Positions 1 to 8,018 of a stretch of DNA of 64,000 nucleotides are shown piece after piece (position 1 is the stretch's first letter; every line of letters begins with the position of its first letter). The position numbers and the translations under genes were made by a program. The notes under the pieces are model-generated. The model searched no databases and was not told where the DNA came from. It was given only the letters and a program-made list of their open reading frames with translations. The stretch covers positions 1 through 64,000 of the forward strand of contig UQRY01000003.1 of NCBI GenBank assembly GCA_900543675.1, read 5' to 3'. This stretch comes from an uncultured Mycoplasmatota bacterium (lineage in GTDB: Bacteria; Bacillota_I; Bacilli_A; RF39; UBA660).

Positions 1-39
1 GGATTTTATATTGTTGTTTGTTAAATTAGTCGAAAAAAT

Positions 40-53
40 ATTTCCCGGGAAAT
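40..53. promoter_or_regulatory. Noc-binding site 1
   Basis: ATTTCCCGGGAAAT is identical to the Noc-binding consensus known from B. subtilis. Noc is a ParB paralogue that stops division over the nucleoid. The site sits 27 bp from parS 1 and recurs at 7377. Noc itself is not in the window, so its presence is inferred. Confidence 0.85.
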
Positions 54-66
54 AAAATATGCACAA

Positions 67-82
67 TGTTTCACGTGAAACA
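67..82. promoter_or_regulatory. parS site 1 (ParB/Spo0J binding)
   Basis: Perfect 16-bp palindrome TGTTTCACGTGAAACA, matching the Bacillota parS consensus TGTTNCACGTGAAACA. The symmetry extends to 24 bp (63-86). ParB/Spo0J loads here and spreads to organise and segregate the origin region, so this site places the window beside oriC. Confidence 0.95.
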
Positions 83-185
83 TTGTTGGCTAATTAACTT
101 TTATTTGTAATTTTATGTAGAGTGACAAATATATTATTATTTTTAACATTTAGAAGTAGTGTTTTAGCATAAAATTTCTATTCAA

Positions 186-201
186 TGTTTCACGTGGAAC
201 A
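186..201. promoter_or_regulatory. parS site 2 (ParB/Spo0J binding)
   Basis: TGTTTCACGTGGAACA is the reverse complement of TGTTCCACGTGAAACA, which fits the consensus exactly. Flanking symmetry extends to about 181-206. It lies about 120 bp from parS site 1, giving a paired ParB loading site. Confidence 0.93.
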
Positions 202-212
202 TTGAATTTAAT

Positions 213-221
213 TGTGGATAA
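213..221 (-). promoter_or_regulatory. DnaA box
   Basis: TGTGGATAA on the + strand is a perfect DnaA box (TTATCCACA) on the - strand. It lies just after parS 2, with a second copy 44 bp downstream. Two boxes are too few for a full oriC, so this is probably the origin periphery or a DnaA-controlled promoter. Confidence 0.75.
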
Positions 222-249
222 AAAAATAATAGAAAATTTTGCATTTTTG

Positions 250-278
250 TTGAAATTGTGGATAAAATATATTAGAAT
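250..278 (+). promoter_or_regulatory. Promoter of SRP RNA
   Basis: -35 TTGAAA (250-255), 17-bp spacer, -10 TAGAAT (273-278). The predicted start near 285 coincides with the first base of the SRP RNA closing stem. Confidence 0.7.
257..265 (-). promoter_or_regulatory. DnaA box inside the SRP RNA promoter
   Basis: Perfect TGTGGATAA. It falls inside the 17-bp spacer of the promoter that precedes the SRP RNA, so DnaA binding here would be expected to occlude RNA polymerase. Confidence 0.72.
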
Positions 279-284
279 ATTGAT

Positions 285-364
285 GTGCAATAAATATGGG
301 TGGAACCAGGTCAGGATCGGAAGATAGCAGCCTTAACATTTCATATTTATGTGCACTTTTTTTT
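285..364 (+). ncRNA. ffs: Bacterial small SRP RNA (4.5S type)
   Basis: The conserved SRP domain is present: GTCAGG, a GGAA tetraloop closed by C-G, and AGCAGC. A terminal stem pairs ATAAATATG (290-298) with CATATTTAT (342-350), extended by TGCA pairing and followed by a T-run that can terminate. At about 75 nt it lacks the Alu domain of the longer Bacillus scRNA. The RNA binds Ffh and targets nascent membrane proteins. It lies upstream of tadA, rather than between tadA and dnaX as in B. subtilis. Confidence 0.9.
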
Positions 365-376
365 GGGAGAATATAT

Positions 377-823
377 ATGAATGATATAGAATTTATGGGT
401 TTAGCCTTAGAAGAAGCTAAAATAGCTTATCAAAATGGTGAAGTTCCGGTAGGAGCGGTTTTAGTTAAGAATAATCAAGTGATTGCTTCTTCTCATAATC
501 AGAAAGATTCAAAAAATTGTGCAATTTTTCATGCTGAAATAGGTTGTATTATGGAAGCTTCGGAAAAATTAGAAAATTGGCGCTTACTTGATTGTGTTTT
601 GTACGTAACTATGATGCCATGTCCGATGTGTGCTGGTGCTATTGCTCAATCTAGAATAGCAAAAGTTGTTTATGGGACAGTGGCTAATACAAATGATGTT
701 GAATTAGTTGAAAAAATATTTTCGACGCGGTCGTATGGAAATACAGTTGAACTTATTAGCGGTATTCTAGAGGAAGAAACTTCGAATTTAGTAAAAGATT
801 TTTTTCGTGAAAAACGTTCTTAA
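377..823 (+). CDS. tadA: tRNA-specific adenosine deaminase TadA
   Basis: Deaminates A34 to inosine in tRNA-Arg(ACG), allowing wobble decoding of CGN codons. The 148-residue protein has the zinc deaminase signature HAE (His52, Glu54) and PCPMC (Cys82, Cys85). I chose ATG 377, preceded by GGGAGA. An in-frame upstream ATG at 296 lies inside the SRP RNA and would add a non-homologous N-terminus. The gene follows the SRP terminator-like T-run and precedes dnaX, a conserved order in Bacilli. Confidence 0.95.
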   Translation: MNDIEFMGLALEEAKIAYQNGEVPVGAVLVKNNQVIASSHNQKDSKNCAIFHAEIGCIMEASEKLENWRLLDCVLYVTMMPCPMCAGAIAQSRIAKVVYGTVANTNDVELVEKIFSTRSYGNTVELISGILEEETSNLVKDFFREKRS

Positions 824-846
824 TTACGTATTTCTAACTTATTTTA

Positions 847-855
847 TGGTATAAT
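847..855 (+). promoter_or_regulatory. Extended -10 promoter of dnaX
   Basis: TGGTATAAT is an extended -10 element (TGn plus a perfect TATAAT). No good -35 is seen. It lies 25 bp before the dnaX ATG and its AGGAGGTGA ribosome-binding site. Confidence 0.6.
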
Positions 856-879
856 TAAAGTGGTTATAGGAGGTGAGTT

Positions 880-2649
880 ATGTCGTATCAAGCATTATAT
901 AGAAAATATAGACCTTCTAAATTAGAAGATGTTGTTGGACAAAGTTCAGTTGTAAAAATTGTCCGTAACGCCATTCAATATAATAAAATTAACCATGCCT
1001 ATCTTTTCTCTGGTCCACGTGGTACTGGAAAGACGACGATGGCAAAAATTTTTGCCAAGGATGTTAATTGTTTAGAATCAGTAAATGGTGAAGCATGTGG
1101 TACTTGTAAGAATTGCCTTTCCATTATTAATAATGAGTGTTCAGATATCATTGAAATTGATGCTGCTTCTAATAATGGAGTAGATGAGATCCGTGAGATA
1201 AAAAATAAGATAAATTTAGTCCCTTCGGAGTTAAAGTATAAAGTTTATATTATAGATGAAGTCCATATGTTATCGATTGGGGCTTTTAATGCGTTGTTAA
1301 AAACGTTAGAAGAACCTCCTGAGCATATTATTTTCATTCTTGCTACTACTGATTTGCATAAAGTTCCTACTACAGTAATTTCTAGATGCCAATGCTTTGA
1401 ATTTCAGAGATTGACAGAGAAAGAGATTAGTTCAAGACTTCGATATATTGCTGATCAGGAAAATGTACAAGTTGATGATGAGGTTTTAAATCGAATTGCG
1501 GAACTTGTTGATGGCGGTATGAGAGATGCTATTGGAATGTTAGATAAGGCGATTTCTTATTCTTCAGATTCTAAAGTTTCTTTGACTGATTTTGAAATGT
1601 TAAATGGAATTGTTTCTAAGACTGAAAAGAACAAATTTTTATCGATGATTTTCGAACAAAACATTTCTGAGATTATTTCATTTATTGATGCTATATATGA
1701 TGCAGGTAAAGACTTAGTTATCTTTAATCAAGATTTACTTACTTTGTGTAGAGACTTAGTTGTCGACTATTATTCATCAAAAGAAATAGAATTTGATATT
1801 GATTTTTTACTTGATTTTGCAGAATCGTTGAATGAAACATTAAATGAAGTAAAACAATCTAGTAATATGAAAACAGTTTTTGAAATGAAAATTCTTTCTT
1901 TTATTTATCATCATGGTTCTCGTTCTGCTTTTATTTCAGAAGTTGTTAAGAATGAAGGTAAAAAAATAGTTGATGAAAGAAAAGAAGTTAAAGCTATAAC
2001 GCCTAGTGATAAAGATTCTAACGAATTACTTGATCGTTCTATTAAACAAAAGAAAACGATTGAATTAGATAAGGTTGAGCCAGAACCTGCTCATAGTTTT
2101 CCTACTCATGAACATAAAGTGGATAATATTGATAGAGTAAGTAACGATATTACAGAGTACCTTAAAATTAATACGATTATTATTAATAATTGTTTTGCGG
2201 GAGCTAGTAAACGTGAACTTTTTGAACTCAAGAATAATTGGAGTAAACTAAATGATTATGCTTTAGATAATCATTATGGTTCGGTTGCCTGTTACATTTT
2301 TGACGGCACAGTGAGGGCAGCTAGTTCAGATTCTATTATTATTACTTTTGATTATGAATCAATGGTTAATCGAGGATATCGATTATTACCAAAGATTGAA
2401 GAGTTATTTGAAATTATTTTTGGGCATAAAATTCGGGTTGCTCTACTCACGAGTGCCGACTGGGAAAAAGAAAAGAAAGAATATATTGATAAAAAGAATA
2501 ATGGGATTTCTTATCAGTATCAAGAAGTACCCTTATTAAATGAACAGCTATCTCAGCATTCTCCAATAATAGATAATACCGTTGAGAATGCGAGTAGTGT
2601 AGAAGAAGCCATTAAGTTGTTTGGCGAAAATATGGTGAGTATAGATTAG
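880..2649 (+). CDS. dnaX: DNA polymerase III subunit gamma/tau
   Basis: Clamp-loader ATPase that loads the beta sliding clamp and links polymerases at the fork. The 589-residue protein has Walker A GPRGTGKT (45-52), zinc-binding Cys64/73/76/79, Walker B with IIDEVHML, and sensor SRC. Domain III and a variable C-terminal region follow. The start is the ATG after AGGAGGTGA. It heads a dnaX-ybaB-recR run with gaps of only 2-14 bp, as in Bacillus. Confidence 0.97.
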   Translation: MSYQALYRKYRPSKLEDVVGQSSVVKIVRNAIQYNKINHAYLFSGPRGTGKTTMAKIFAKDVNCLESVNGEACGTCKNCLSIINNECSDIIEIDAASNNGVDEIREIKNKINLVPSELKYKVYIIDEVHMLSIGAFNALLKTLEEPPEHIIFILATTDLHKVPTTVISRCQCFEFQRLTEKEISSRLRYIADQENVQVDDEVLNRIAELVDGGMRDAIGMLDKAISYSSDSKVSLTDFEMLNGIVSKTEKNKFLSMIFEQNISEIISFIDAIYDAGKDLVIFNQDLLTLCRDLVVDYYSSKEIEFDIDFLLDFAESLNETLNEVKQSSNMKTVFEMKILSFIYHHGSRSAFISEVVKNEGKKIVDERKEVKAITPSDKDSNELLDRSIKQKKTIELDKVEPEPAHSFPTHEHKVDNIDRVSNDITEYLKINTIIINNCFAGASKRELFELKNNWSKLNDYALDNHYGSVACYIFDGTVRAASSDSIIITFDYESMVNRGYRLLPKIEELFEIIFGHKIRVALLTSADWEKEKKEYIDKKNNGISYQYQEVPLLNEQLSQHSPIIDNTVENASSVEEAIKLFGENMVSID

Positions 2650-2663
2650 AAAGGATGAGTTAT

Positions 2664-2957
2664 ATGAATTTACAAGCAATTATGAAACAAGCACAAGCAA
2701 TGCAAAAAGATATGATGAAGGCAAAGGATGAGGTAGATAATACTACTTTTACTGGTGAAAGTTCTTTTGTTAAAGTAGAGGTAAAAGGAACAAAAGAAAT
2801 TATAAAGATTACCATCGAAGAAGAGTTATCTGATATTGATAAAGAGATGTTAGCTGATATGGTGATGATCGCAATTAACGATGCATTTAAAAAAGTAGAT
2901 AAGATGATGGAACAGAAACTTGGACGTTATGCTAACGCATTACCGGGTGTATTTTAG
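2664..2957 (+). CDS. ybaB: YbaB/EbfC family nucleoid-associated protein
   Basis: Small 97-residue DNA-binding protein of the YbaB/EbfC family, which forms tweezer-like dimers that bind DNA. The N-terminal Met-rich helix (MNLQAIMKQAQAMQKDM) and the conserved end GRYANALPGVF are typical. I chose ATG 2664 because AAAGG (2651-2654) is too close to the alternative ATG at 2655. It lies between dnaX and recR, its canonical place. Confidence 0.93.
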   Translation: MNLQAIMKQAQAMQKDMMKAKDEVDNTTFTGESSFVKVEVKGTKEIIKITIEEELSDIDKEMLADMVMIAINDAFKKVDKMMEQKLGRYANALPGVF

Positions 2958-2959
2958 TC

Positions 2960-3556
2960 ATGTATCCTGCGGATTTAGAAAATCTGATCGAATCTTTACA
3001 ATTCTTTCCGGGAATTGGTAGGAAAACAGCCGAGAGAATGGCTTTTTCTGTTATGAATATGTCAGATGAACGAGTTGAATTATTGTCTTCTAGTATTGAA
3101 AATGTGAAAAAAAATATTCATCTTTGTTCAATTTGTAATTCATTTACAGATTCCGAAGTATGTAACATATGTTCGAATGAACTGCGTGATAATACGATAT
3201 TATGTGTAGTAGAAGATCCACGTTCTGTTTTTCTATTTGAAAGTTTGGGATTATTTAAAGGTAAATATCACGTATTAAAAGGTTTAATTTCTCCCGCTAT
3301 GGGAATTAACCCAGAAGATATAGAATTAGAGAAATTAGTCGACAGGGTTAGAGAAGTTCAACCAAAAGAAATTATTTTGGCATTTCGTCCGAGTATAGAG
3401 GGGGAAACTACGGCTTTATATATTAAGAGAATATTGGGTGATTTAGATATCAAAATATCAAAGATTGCTAGTGGAGTTCCAATTGGAGCAGACATGGAAT
3501 ATATAGATGCTATGACCTTAGAAAGGGCACTTAGAGATCGTAAAAATGTAGAATAA
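2960..3556 (+). CDS. recR: Recombination protein RecR
   Basis: Acts with RecO and RecF in recombinational repair, helping RecA load onto gapped DNA. The 198-residue protein has an N-terminal helix-hairpin-helix (FPGIGRKTAERMAF), a Cys4 zinc finger (Cys56, 59, 68, 71), then a Toprim domain. Length and domain order match the family. It starts 2 bp after the ybaB stop, so the two are translationally coupled. Confidence 0.97.
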   Translation: MYPADLENLIESLQFFPGIGRKTAERMAFSVMNMSDERVELLSSSIENVKKNIHLCSICNSFTDSEVCNICSNELRDNTILCVVEDPRSVFLFESLGLFKGKYHVLKGLISPAMGINPEDIELEKLVDRVREVQPKEIILAFRPSIEGETTALYIKRILGDLDIKISKIASGVPIGADMEYIDAMTLERALRDRKNVE

Positions 3557-3595
3557 ATTTTTTCTAGCACCATAATTTTTATTAGGTGATAGAAT

Positions 3596-3781
3596 ATGAA
3601 AAAATTATTATCTTTATTACGTAAGGTAATCTTTAGTTTCTTTATTTTATATGGTTTTAATATGATAGCGAGTGATTTTAACATTATTATTCCTATTAAT
3701 GTAATTACGATTTCTTTAGTTTCTTTTCTTGGCTTTCCTGCTCTTTTTTCTTTAGTTTTATTATTTGTATTAGTTTATTGA
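3596..3781 (+). CDS. bofA: BofA-like membrane protein (pro-sigma-K processing inhibitor family)
   Basis: 61-residue protein with two hydrophobic segments and the BofA-like core IPINVITISLVSFLGFPAL. In B. subtilis BofA holds the SpoIVFB protease inactive in the mother cell, and its gene lies just after recR, as here. This copy is shorter than the 87-residue Bacillus protein. The TGA stop precedes the holB ribosome-binding site directly. Family assignment rests on the motif plus synteny; function in this organism is inferred. Confidence 0.7.
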   Translation: MKKLLSLLRKVIFSFFILYGFNMIASDFNIIIPINVITISLVSFLGFPALFSLVLLFVLVY

Positions 3782-3794
3782 GAGGAGGGGACTT

Positions 3795-4682
3795 ATGTTA
3801 GAAGATTTTAAACTTTCTCAAGAAAATTTTTATCATGAAGTTATTCAGTTTGGTCTTCATCAGAAATTTAGTCATGCCTATTTAATTGAAACAAAAGATT
3901 ATTTGGATTCCGATAATCTTGTTTTAGCTTTTGCTAAATTTTTGTATTGTCCTTACCATTATACTAATTCCTCAAATTGTGGAGATTGTAACCGCTGTCA
4001 TTTAATCGATTTATCTACGAATAGTGATATTATGGTTATTTCTCCTGATGGCTCTTGGATAAAGAAAGAGCAAGTTCAAGAGATTAAGGATAAATTTATG
4101 ACGACATCATTAGAAAATAATGTTAGAATATATATAATTAAAGAAGCGGACAAGCTGAATAAACAAGCGGCTAATGCCTTGCTAAAATTTTTAGAGGAAC
4201 CAGATAATCAATTAATTGGAATTTTAGTTTGTCGTAATCGTTATCAGGTTCTAGAAACATTGCAAAGTCGTTGTCAGTTACTTTCTTTATCAGGAGAACA
4301 ACTTGTTCCTGTAAATATGGAAAATGAAGATTTTCTTTCTAAGTTTATCAACGTAATTGAAACAAAGAAAGAGGCAGCAATTGCTTTTATTCCTAGTCTT
4401 CTTGCTAATGAATATTGGTCAAAAGATGAATGGAGTGCTGTTTTTGAGCAATTGGCGGTAATTTATGAGCAAGCATTAAGAAAAAGTGTATTAGCCGATT
4501 TTTCTAGTCCTTTTTCTGAGTTAGTAGATCAAGTATTAAAGTATAATACGACTAAAGATTGTTTACGAAAGCTAGAAGTGATTCATTCTTATATTCAAAA
4601 GTTAACGTTTAATTTAAATGTTTCTCTGATGCTTGATTCGTTTATTATAGATTTTTCTGGTGGTGAATATAGTCATGTATAA
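3795..4682 (+). CDS. holB: DNA polymerase III subunit delta prime
   Basis: 295-residue clamp-loader subunit related to DnaX but without a working Walker A motif (ETKDYLDSDN replaces the P-loop), as expected for delta prime. Zinc-type cysteines (Cys52, 62, 65, 68), NALLKFLEEP and SRC motifs are present. The start is ATG after GAGGAGGGG. Its 3' end overlaps ricT by 8 bp. The tmk, yaaQ and yaaR genes that precede holB in B. subtilis are absent. Confidence 0.93.
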   Translation: MLEDFKLSQENFYHEVIQFGLHQKFSHAYLIETKDYLDSDNLVLAFAKFLYCPYHYTNSSNCGDCNRCHLIDLSTNSDIMVISPDGSWIKKEQVQEIKDKFMTTSLENNVRIYIIKEADKLNKQAANALLKFLEEPDNQLIGILVCRNRYQVLETLQSRCQLLSLSGEQLVPVNMENEDFLSKFINVIETKKEAAIAFIPSLLANEYWSKDEWSAVFEQLAVIYEQALRKSVLADFSSPFSELVDQVLKYNTTKDCLRKLEVIHSYIQKLTFNLNVSLMLDSFIIDFSGGEYSHV

Positions 4683-5454
4683 AGTAGCAGGTGTATCTTT
4701 CAAAAAGAATAGTAAAGTTTATTTATTTTTAGTTGAAGATATTGAGCCTTTAGTTGGAAATGAGGTAATTGTCGAGACCGAGAAGGGCTTACAATATGGG
4801 ATAATTTCGTATTTTAGGGAAGTTGAAGAACAGGATTTAGGGTTTTCTTTGAAAAAAATCCTTAGAATAGCAACTGAAGAAGACAAGAAGAAGCATGCCA
4901 AAAATATAAAAGATGCTGAGAAGGCTTTAGAGGATGCCAAAAGATTAGTCGGTCGTCTCCAATTACCGATGCGTATAATCGATGCTAATTTTACATTTGA
5001 TCGGAATCAATTGTTATTTAACTTTTTGGCTGATGATCGTGTTGATTTTCGTGAATTAGCTAAGAAGTTAGCCCAAATTTATAAAACTAGAATTGAATTA
5101 AGACAAATTGGCGTTCGTGATAAGGCTAAAGAAATTGGTGGTTTAGGACCTTGTGGGCGCTTTTTGTGTTGTAGTACTTTTCTAACAGATTTTAACAGTG
5201 TATCAATTAATATGGCGAAAAATCAGATGTTAGCCCTAAATCCTAGTAAAATAAATGGGGTTTGTGGTCGGTTGATGTGTTGTTTAAATTATGAAGATCA
5301 ACTTTATTCAGAAATGAAAGAAGGATTACCTAAAATTGGTGAATCATATGAAAATGAAGAGGTAAAAGGTAAAGTTGTTGGCGTTAATGTTTGGAAACGG
5401 ACGATTACTGTTGAACAAAAGAATCATAGTCAAGTAGAGGTAGAGGTAAAATAA
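4675..5454 (+). CDS. ricT: RicT/YaaT family PSP1-domain protein
   Basis: 259-residue PSP1-domain protein. The signature GLGPCGRFLCC and GVCGRLMCC (Cys160, 165, 166, 197, 202, 203) is the cysteine set that in B. subtilis RicT helps hold Fe-S clusters of the RicA-RicF-RicT complex, which controls RNase Y-dependent mRNA processing. I chose ATG 4675, with a GGTGGTGAA Shine-Dalgarno and overlapping the holB stop. An upstream in-frame GTG at 4660 lacks support. Confidence 0.9.
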   Translation: MYKVAGVSFKKNSKVYLFLVEDIEPLVGNEVIVETEKGLQYGIISYFREVEEQDLGFSLKKILRIATEEDKKKHAKNIKDAEKALEDAKRLVGRLQLPMRIIDANFTFDRNQLLFNFLADDRVDFRELAKKLAQIYKTRIELRQIGVRDKAKEIGGLGPCGRFLCCSTFLTDFNSVSINMAKNQMLALNPSKINGVCGRLMCCLNYEDQLYSEMKEGLPKIGESYENEEVKGKVVGVNVWKRTITVEQKNHSQVEVEVK

Positions 5455-5455
5455 C

Positions 5456-6199
5456 ATGGAAGTATTACACGACTTAGTTGGATTTCAGAATTTAAAAATT
5501 TTTCAAAATACGGATTGGTTTTCCTTTTCCTTAGATTCTGTATTGTTACCTAATTTTGTTACTTTGAATCATAATATCGAACGAGTTTTAGATTTAGGGA
5601 CAGGTAATGCGCCTATTCCGATGATTCTATCTTTAAAAACAAAGGCTAAAATTGTTGCGGTTGAAATTCAAGAAGATTTATATCAATTAGCGAAGAAAAA
5701 TATTGATTATAATCATTTACGTGATAGAATAGAGTTACTTCATTTAGACATGAAAAAATTAAGAAAAATCTATGGTCCTGATACTTTTGATGTCATTACT
5801 TGTAATCCACCATATTTTAAGTATCAGGAAAGTAGTCATCTGAATGATGATGAACATAAAGTAATTGCCCGTCATGAAAAGTGTATTACGTTGGAGGATA
5901 TTTTTTCTTTATGTTTTTATCTTTTGAAAAATCAAGGGGTACTGGGAATGGTTCACAGAACTGATCGTTTAATCGAAATTATCCATTTAGCTAATCAGTA
6001 TCATTTAGAAGTCAAAAGACTTCGTTTGGTCTATCCAAAAGAAAATACGGATTCTAATTTGGTATTAATTGAGTTTCGTAAAAATGGAAGAACAGGATTA
6101 AAAATATTACCGCCGTTATATGTACATCATTCAGATGGAAGTTATACTGATGAAGTATTAAATATGTTTAAGGAGAGTGAAAATAATGAATCGAAATGA
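5456..6199 (+). CDS. trmN6: tRNA1(Val) (adenine(37)-N6)-methyltransferase family protein
   Basis: 247-residue class I SAM methyltransferase of the YabB/TrmN6 family. SAM-binding DLGTGNAP (46-53) and the N6-adenine motif NPPYF (117-121) are clear. The family methylates A37 of tRNA1(Val) in E. coli; the substrate here is inferred. It follows ricT with a 1-bp gap. yabA, normally between them in B. subtilis, is missing. It overlaps the next small gene. Confidence 0.88.
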   Translation: MEVLHDLVGFQNLKIFQNTDWFSFSLDSVLLPNFVTLNHNIERVLDLGTGNAPIPMILSLKTKAKIVAVEIQEDLYQLAKKNIDYNHLRDRIELLHLDMKKLRKIYGPDTFDVITCNPPYFKYQESSHLNDDEHKVIARHEKCITLEDIFSLCFYLLKNQGVLGMVHRTDRLIEIIHLANQYHLEVKRLRLVYPKENTDSNLVLIEFRKNGRTGLKILPPLYVHHSDGSYTDEVLNMFKESENNESK

Positions 6200-6506
6200 A
6201 GAAAAACAATTAATTAGGGAGTATGCCTTTCCATGTATGGCTGGTAAAGTACAAGTGACAGAAGCTTTTTTTGGATTAAGTTCTAAGGATACTGTGTCAG
6301 TTCTGTACCATTTAAAAAAGACATTACCATCTGAACATCATATTGTATATGATGGCCTACATGATGAATATCTTAAACAATTACGGAATGCTTATCATGG
6401 TAATTTAACTAGCGAACAAAGAAAAAATTCTCATTTATTTGATTTTAATTTATATCCTTATGCTCGTAAACGTGGGTTAGTTAAGGAATTAAAACGCCTA
6501 AAATAA
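6186..6506 (+). CDS. Conserved-position hypothetical protein
   Basis: 106-residue basic protein I do not recognise. It holds the place of the GIY-YIG gene yazA in Bacillus (between yabB and rsmI) but has no GIY-YIG motif. Visible features are many His/Tyr residues, no membrane segment, and a basic C-terminus (YARKRGLVKELKRLK). I chose ATG 6186 with AGGAGA 10 bp upstream; an earlier GTG at 6177 is unlikely. It overlaps trmN6 by 14 bp and sits 10 bp before rsmI, so it belongs to that operon. Confidence 0.75.
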   Translation: MNRNEEKQLIREYAFPCMAGKVQVTEAFFGLSSKDTVSVLYHLKKTLPSEHHIVYDGLHDEYLKQLRNAYHGNLTSEQRKNSHLFDFNLYPYARKRGLVKELKRLK

Positions 6507-6516
6507 GAGGAATATA

Positions 6517-7359
6517 ATGAGACAGAAAAGTTATGCTCAAGAAGAATCTATTTTGTATTTAATTCCTACTCCAATTGGAAATATGGAAGATATTACTTTA
6601 CGAGCAGTTCACTTATTAGAACGAGTTGATTTCATTCTTTGTGAAGATACTAGAGTAACTAGGGAGTTATTAAATTATTTACATATAAAGAAAAAACTAA
6701 TTCACTGTGATGATCATAATGAAGAACAAGTGAAACAGATGGTGGTAGAACGTCTAAAAGATAAGGCGGTAATTGGCTTAGTTACTGATAGGGGAACTCC
6801 TATTATTAGTGATCCTGGTTATCGTGTTAGTCGTTATGTGATTGAATCGGGTTTTCCTGTTGTTAGTTTGCCTGGTGCGACGGCTTTTGTTCCAGCTCTT
6901 ACGATGTCTGGATTATCTCCAGCTCCGTTCTTATTTTATGGCTTTTTAAATAGTAAAAAAGGAAAAAGAGATCAAGAATTAAATGCTTTAAAGAATTATC
7001 CTTGTACGATGATTTTTTATGAATCTCCTCATCGGATAGAAGATACTCTTCAGTCTTTACTTGAAATATTAGGAGATAGAAAAGTGGCTTTGTGTCGTGA
7101 GATTAGTAAAAAATATGAAGAGATTATTCGTGGTTCGATTACAGAAGTTTTAACTATTGTTTCTGATTTAAAAGGTGAGATGGTTCTAGTGGTAGACGGT
7201 AATCATGAACAAGAGGATTTTTCGATGTTATCTATATTAGAACATGTGAATCTATATATAGAAGATGGACTTACAGAGAAGGAAGCAATAAAAAAAGTTG
7301 CGCTTGAACGTGATTTACCTAAATCTGTTGTTTATCGAGAATATCATATTCAAAAGTAG
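6517..7359 (+). CDS. rsmI: 16S rRNA (cytidine(1402)-2'-O)-methyltransferase
   Basis: 280-residue SAM-dependent enzyme of the tetrapyrrole-methylase fold that methylates the ribose of C1402 in 16S rRNA. Diagnostic motifs are LIPTPIGNMEDITLRA, EDTRVT, ISDPGYR and SLPGATAFVPAL, with the helical C-terminal region present. The start is ATG after GAGGAA. Noc-binding site 2 follows its stop. Confidence 0.95.
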   Translation: MRQKSYAQEESILYLIPTPIGNMEDITLRAVHLLERVDFILCEDTRVTRELLNYLHIKKKLIHCDDHNEEQVKQMVVERLKDKAVIGLVTDRGTPIISDPGYRVSRYVIESGFPVVSLPGATAFVPALTMSGLSPAPFLFYGFLNSKKGKRDQELNALKNYPCTMIFYESPHRIEDTLQSLLEILGDRKVALCREISKKYEEIIRGSITEVLTIVSDLKGEMVLVVDGNHEQEDFSMLSILEHVNLYIEDGLTEKEAIKKVALERDLPKSVVYREYHIQK

Positions 7360-7376
7360 ATTTATGTTTGAAAATT

Positions 7377-7390
7377 ATTTCCCGGGAAAT
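7377..7390. promoter_or_regulatory. Noc-binding site 2
   Basis: A second perfect ATTTCCCGGGAAAT, embedded in a 26-bp palindrome (7371-7396) in the 80-bp gap between rsmI and pth. There is no poly-T tract after it, so it is not a normal terminator. Two exact copies of a GC-core palindrome in AT-rich intergenic DNA support a protein-binding site. Confidence 0.85.
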
Positions 7391-7439
7391 AATTTTTGCT
7401 TGTTTTTACGAAAAAAGAAGTAGGTAGGGGTGATTCTAG

Positions 7440-8009
7440 ATGAAACTAATTGTTGGATTAGGCAATCCTGGTAAAGAGTATGAACATACTCGTCATAATG
7501 TTGGGTTTATGACTTTAGATACTTTCGCAAAAAAGGTTGGTTGTTCCGTTTGTAAATCAAAATTTTCTGGTTTATATGGTGAATGTTTTATTCATGGGGA
7601 GAAAGTAATTTTACTGAAACCTCAATCTTATATTAATTTAAGTGGAGAAGTTATTCGGCGTTATGTGGATTTTTTTGATATTTCTATCGACGATATTTTA
7701 ATCATTCATGATGATTTAGATTTACCATTAGGGAATTTTCGAATTAAGAAAAAAGGTTCATCAGCTGGTCATAATGGTTTAAAAAATATTGAGTTACATT
7801 TAAAAACGCAAGAATACAAACGAATTAAAATTGGTATTTCTAATGATAAATCTATAGATACTAAAGATTATGTCTTAGGACGGTTATCAAAGGAAGATAA
7901 TCAGGCTTTGGAAACTGTGATTGATACTGTTATGTTGGTTTTAGATGATTACTTTGTTTTACCGTTTGATTCGTTAATGTCTAAATATAATATGAAAAAT
8001 AAGAAATAG
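7440..8009 (+). CDS. pth: Peptidyl-tRNA hydrolase
   Basis: Recycles tRNA from prematurely released peptidyl-tRNA. The 189-residue protein carries GLGNPG, catalytic His19 in EHTRHNVGF, and HDDLDLP with the conserved Asp; GKSSAGHNG-like GSSAGHNG is also present. The start follows a GTAGGGGTGA Shine-Dalgarno. mfd begins immediately after the stop, keeping the pth-mfd pair of Bacilli. Confidence 0.97.
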   Translation: MKLIVGLGNPGKEYEHTRHNVGFMTLDTFAKKVGCSVCKSKFSGLYGECFIHGEKVILLKPQSYINLSGEVIRRYVDFFDISIDDILIIHDDLDLPLGNFRIKKKGSSAGHNGLKNIELHLKTQEYKRIKIGISNDKSIDTKDYVLGRLSKEDNQALETVIDTVMLVLDDYFVLPFDSLMSKYNMKNKK

Positions 8010-8018
8010 GTGATTACT

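Noticed and set aside
1..290. Complete oriC
   Set aside because: Only two DnaA boxes and no DnaA-trio or clear unwinding element; called origin-proximal rather than the origin itself.
296..376. N-terminal extension of TadA
   Set aside because: These codons lie within the SRP RNA; the conserved protein starts at 377.
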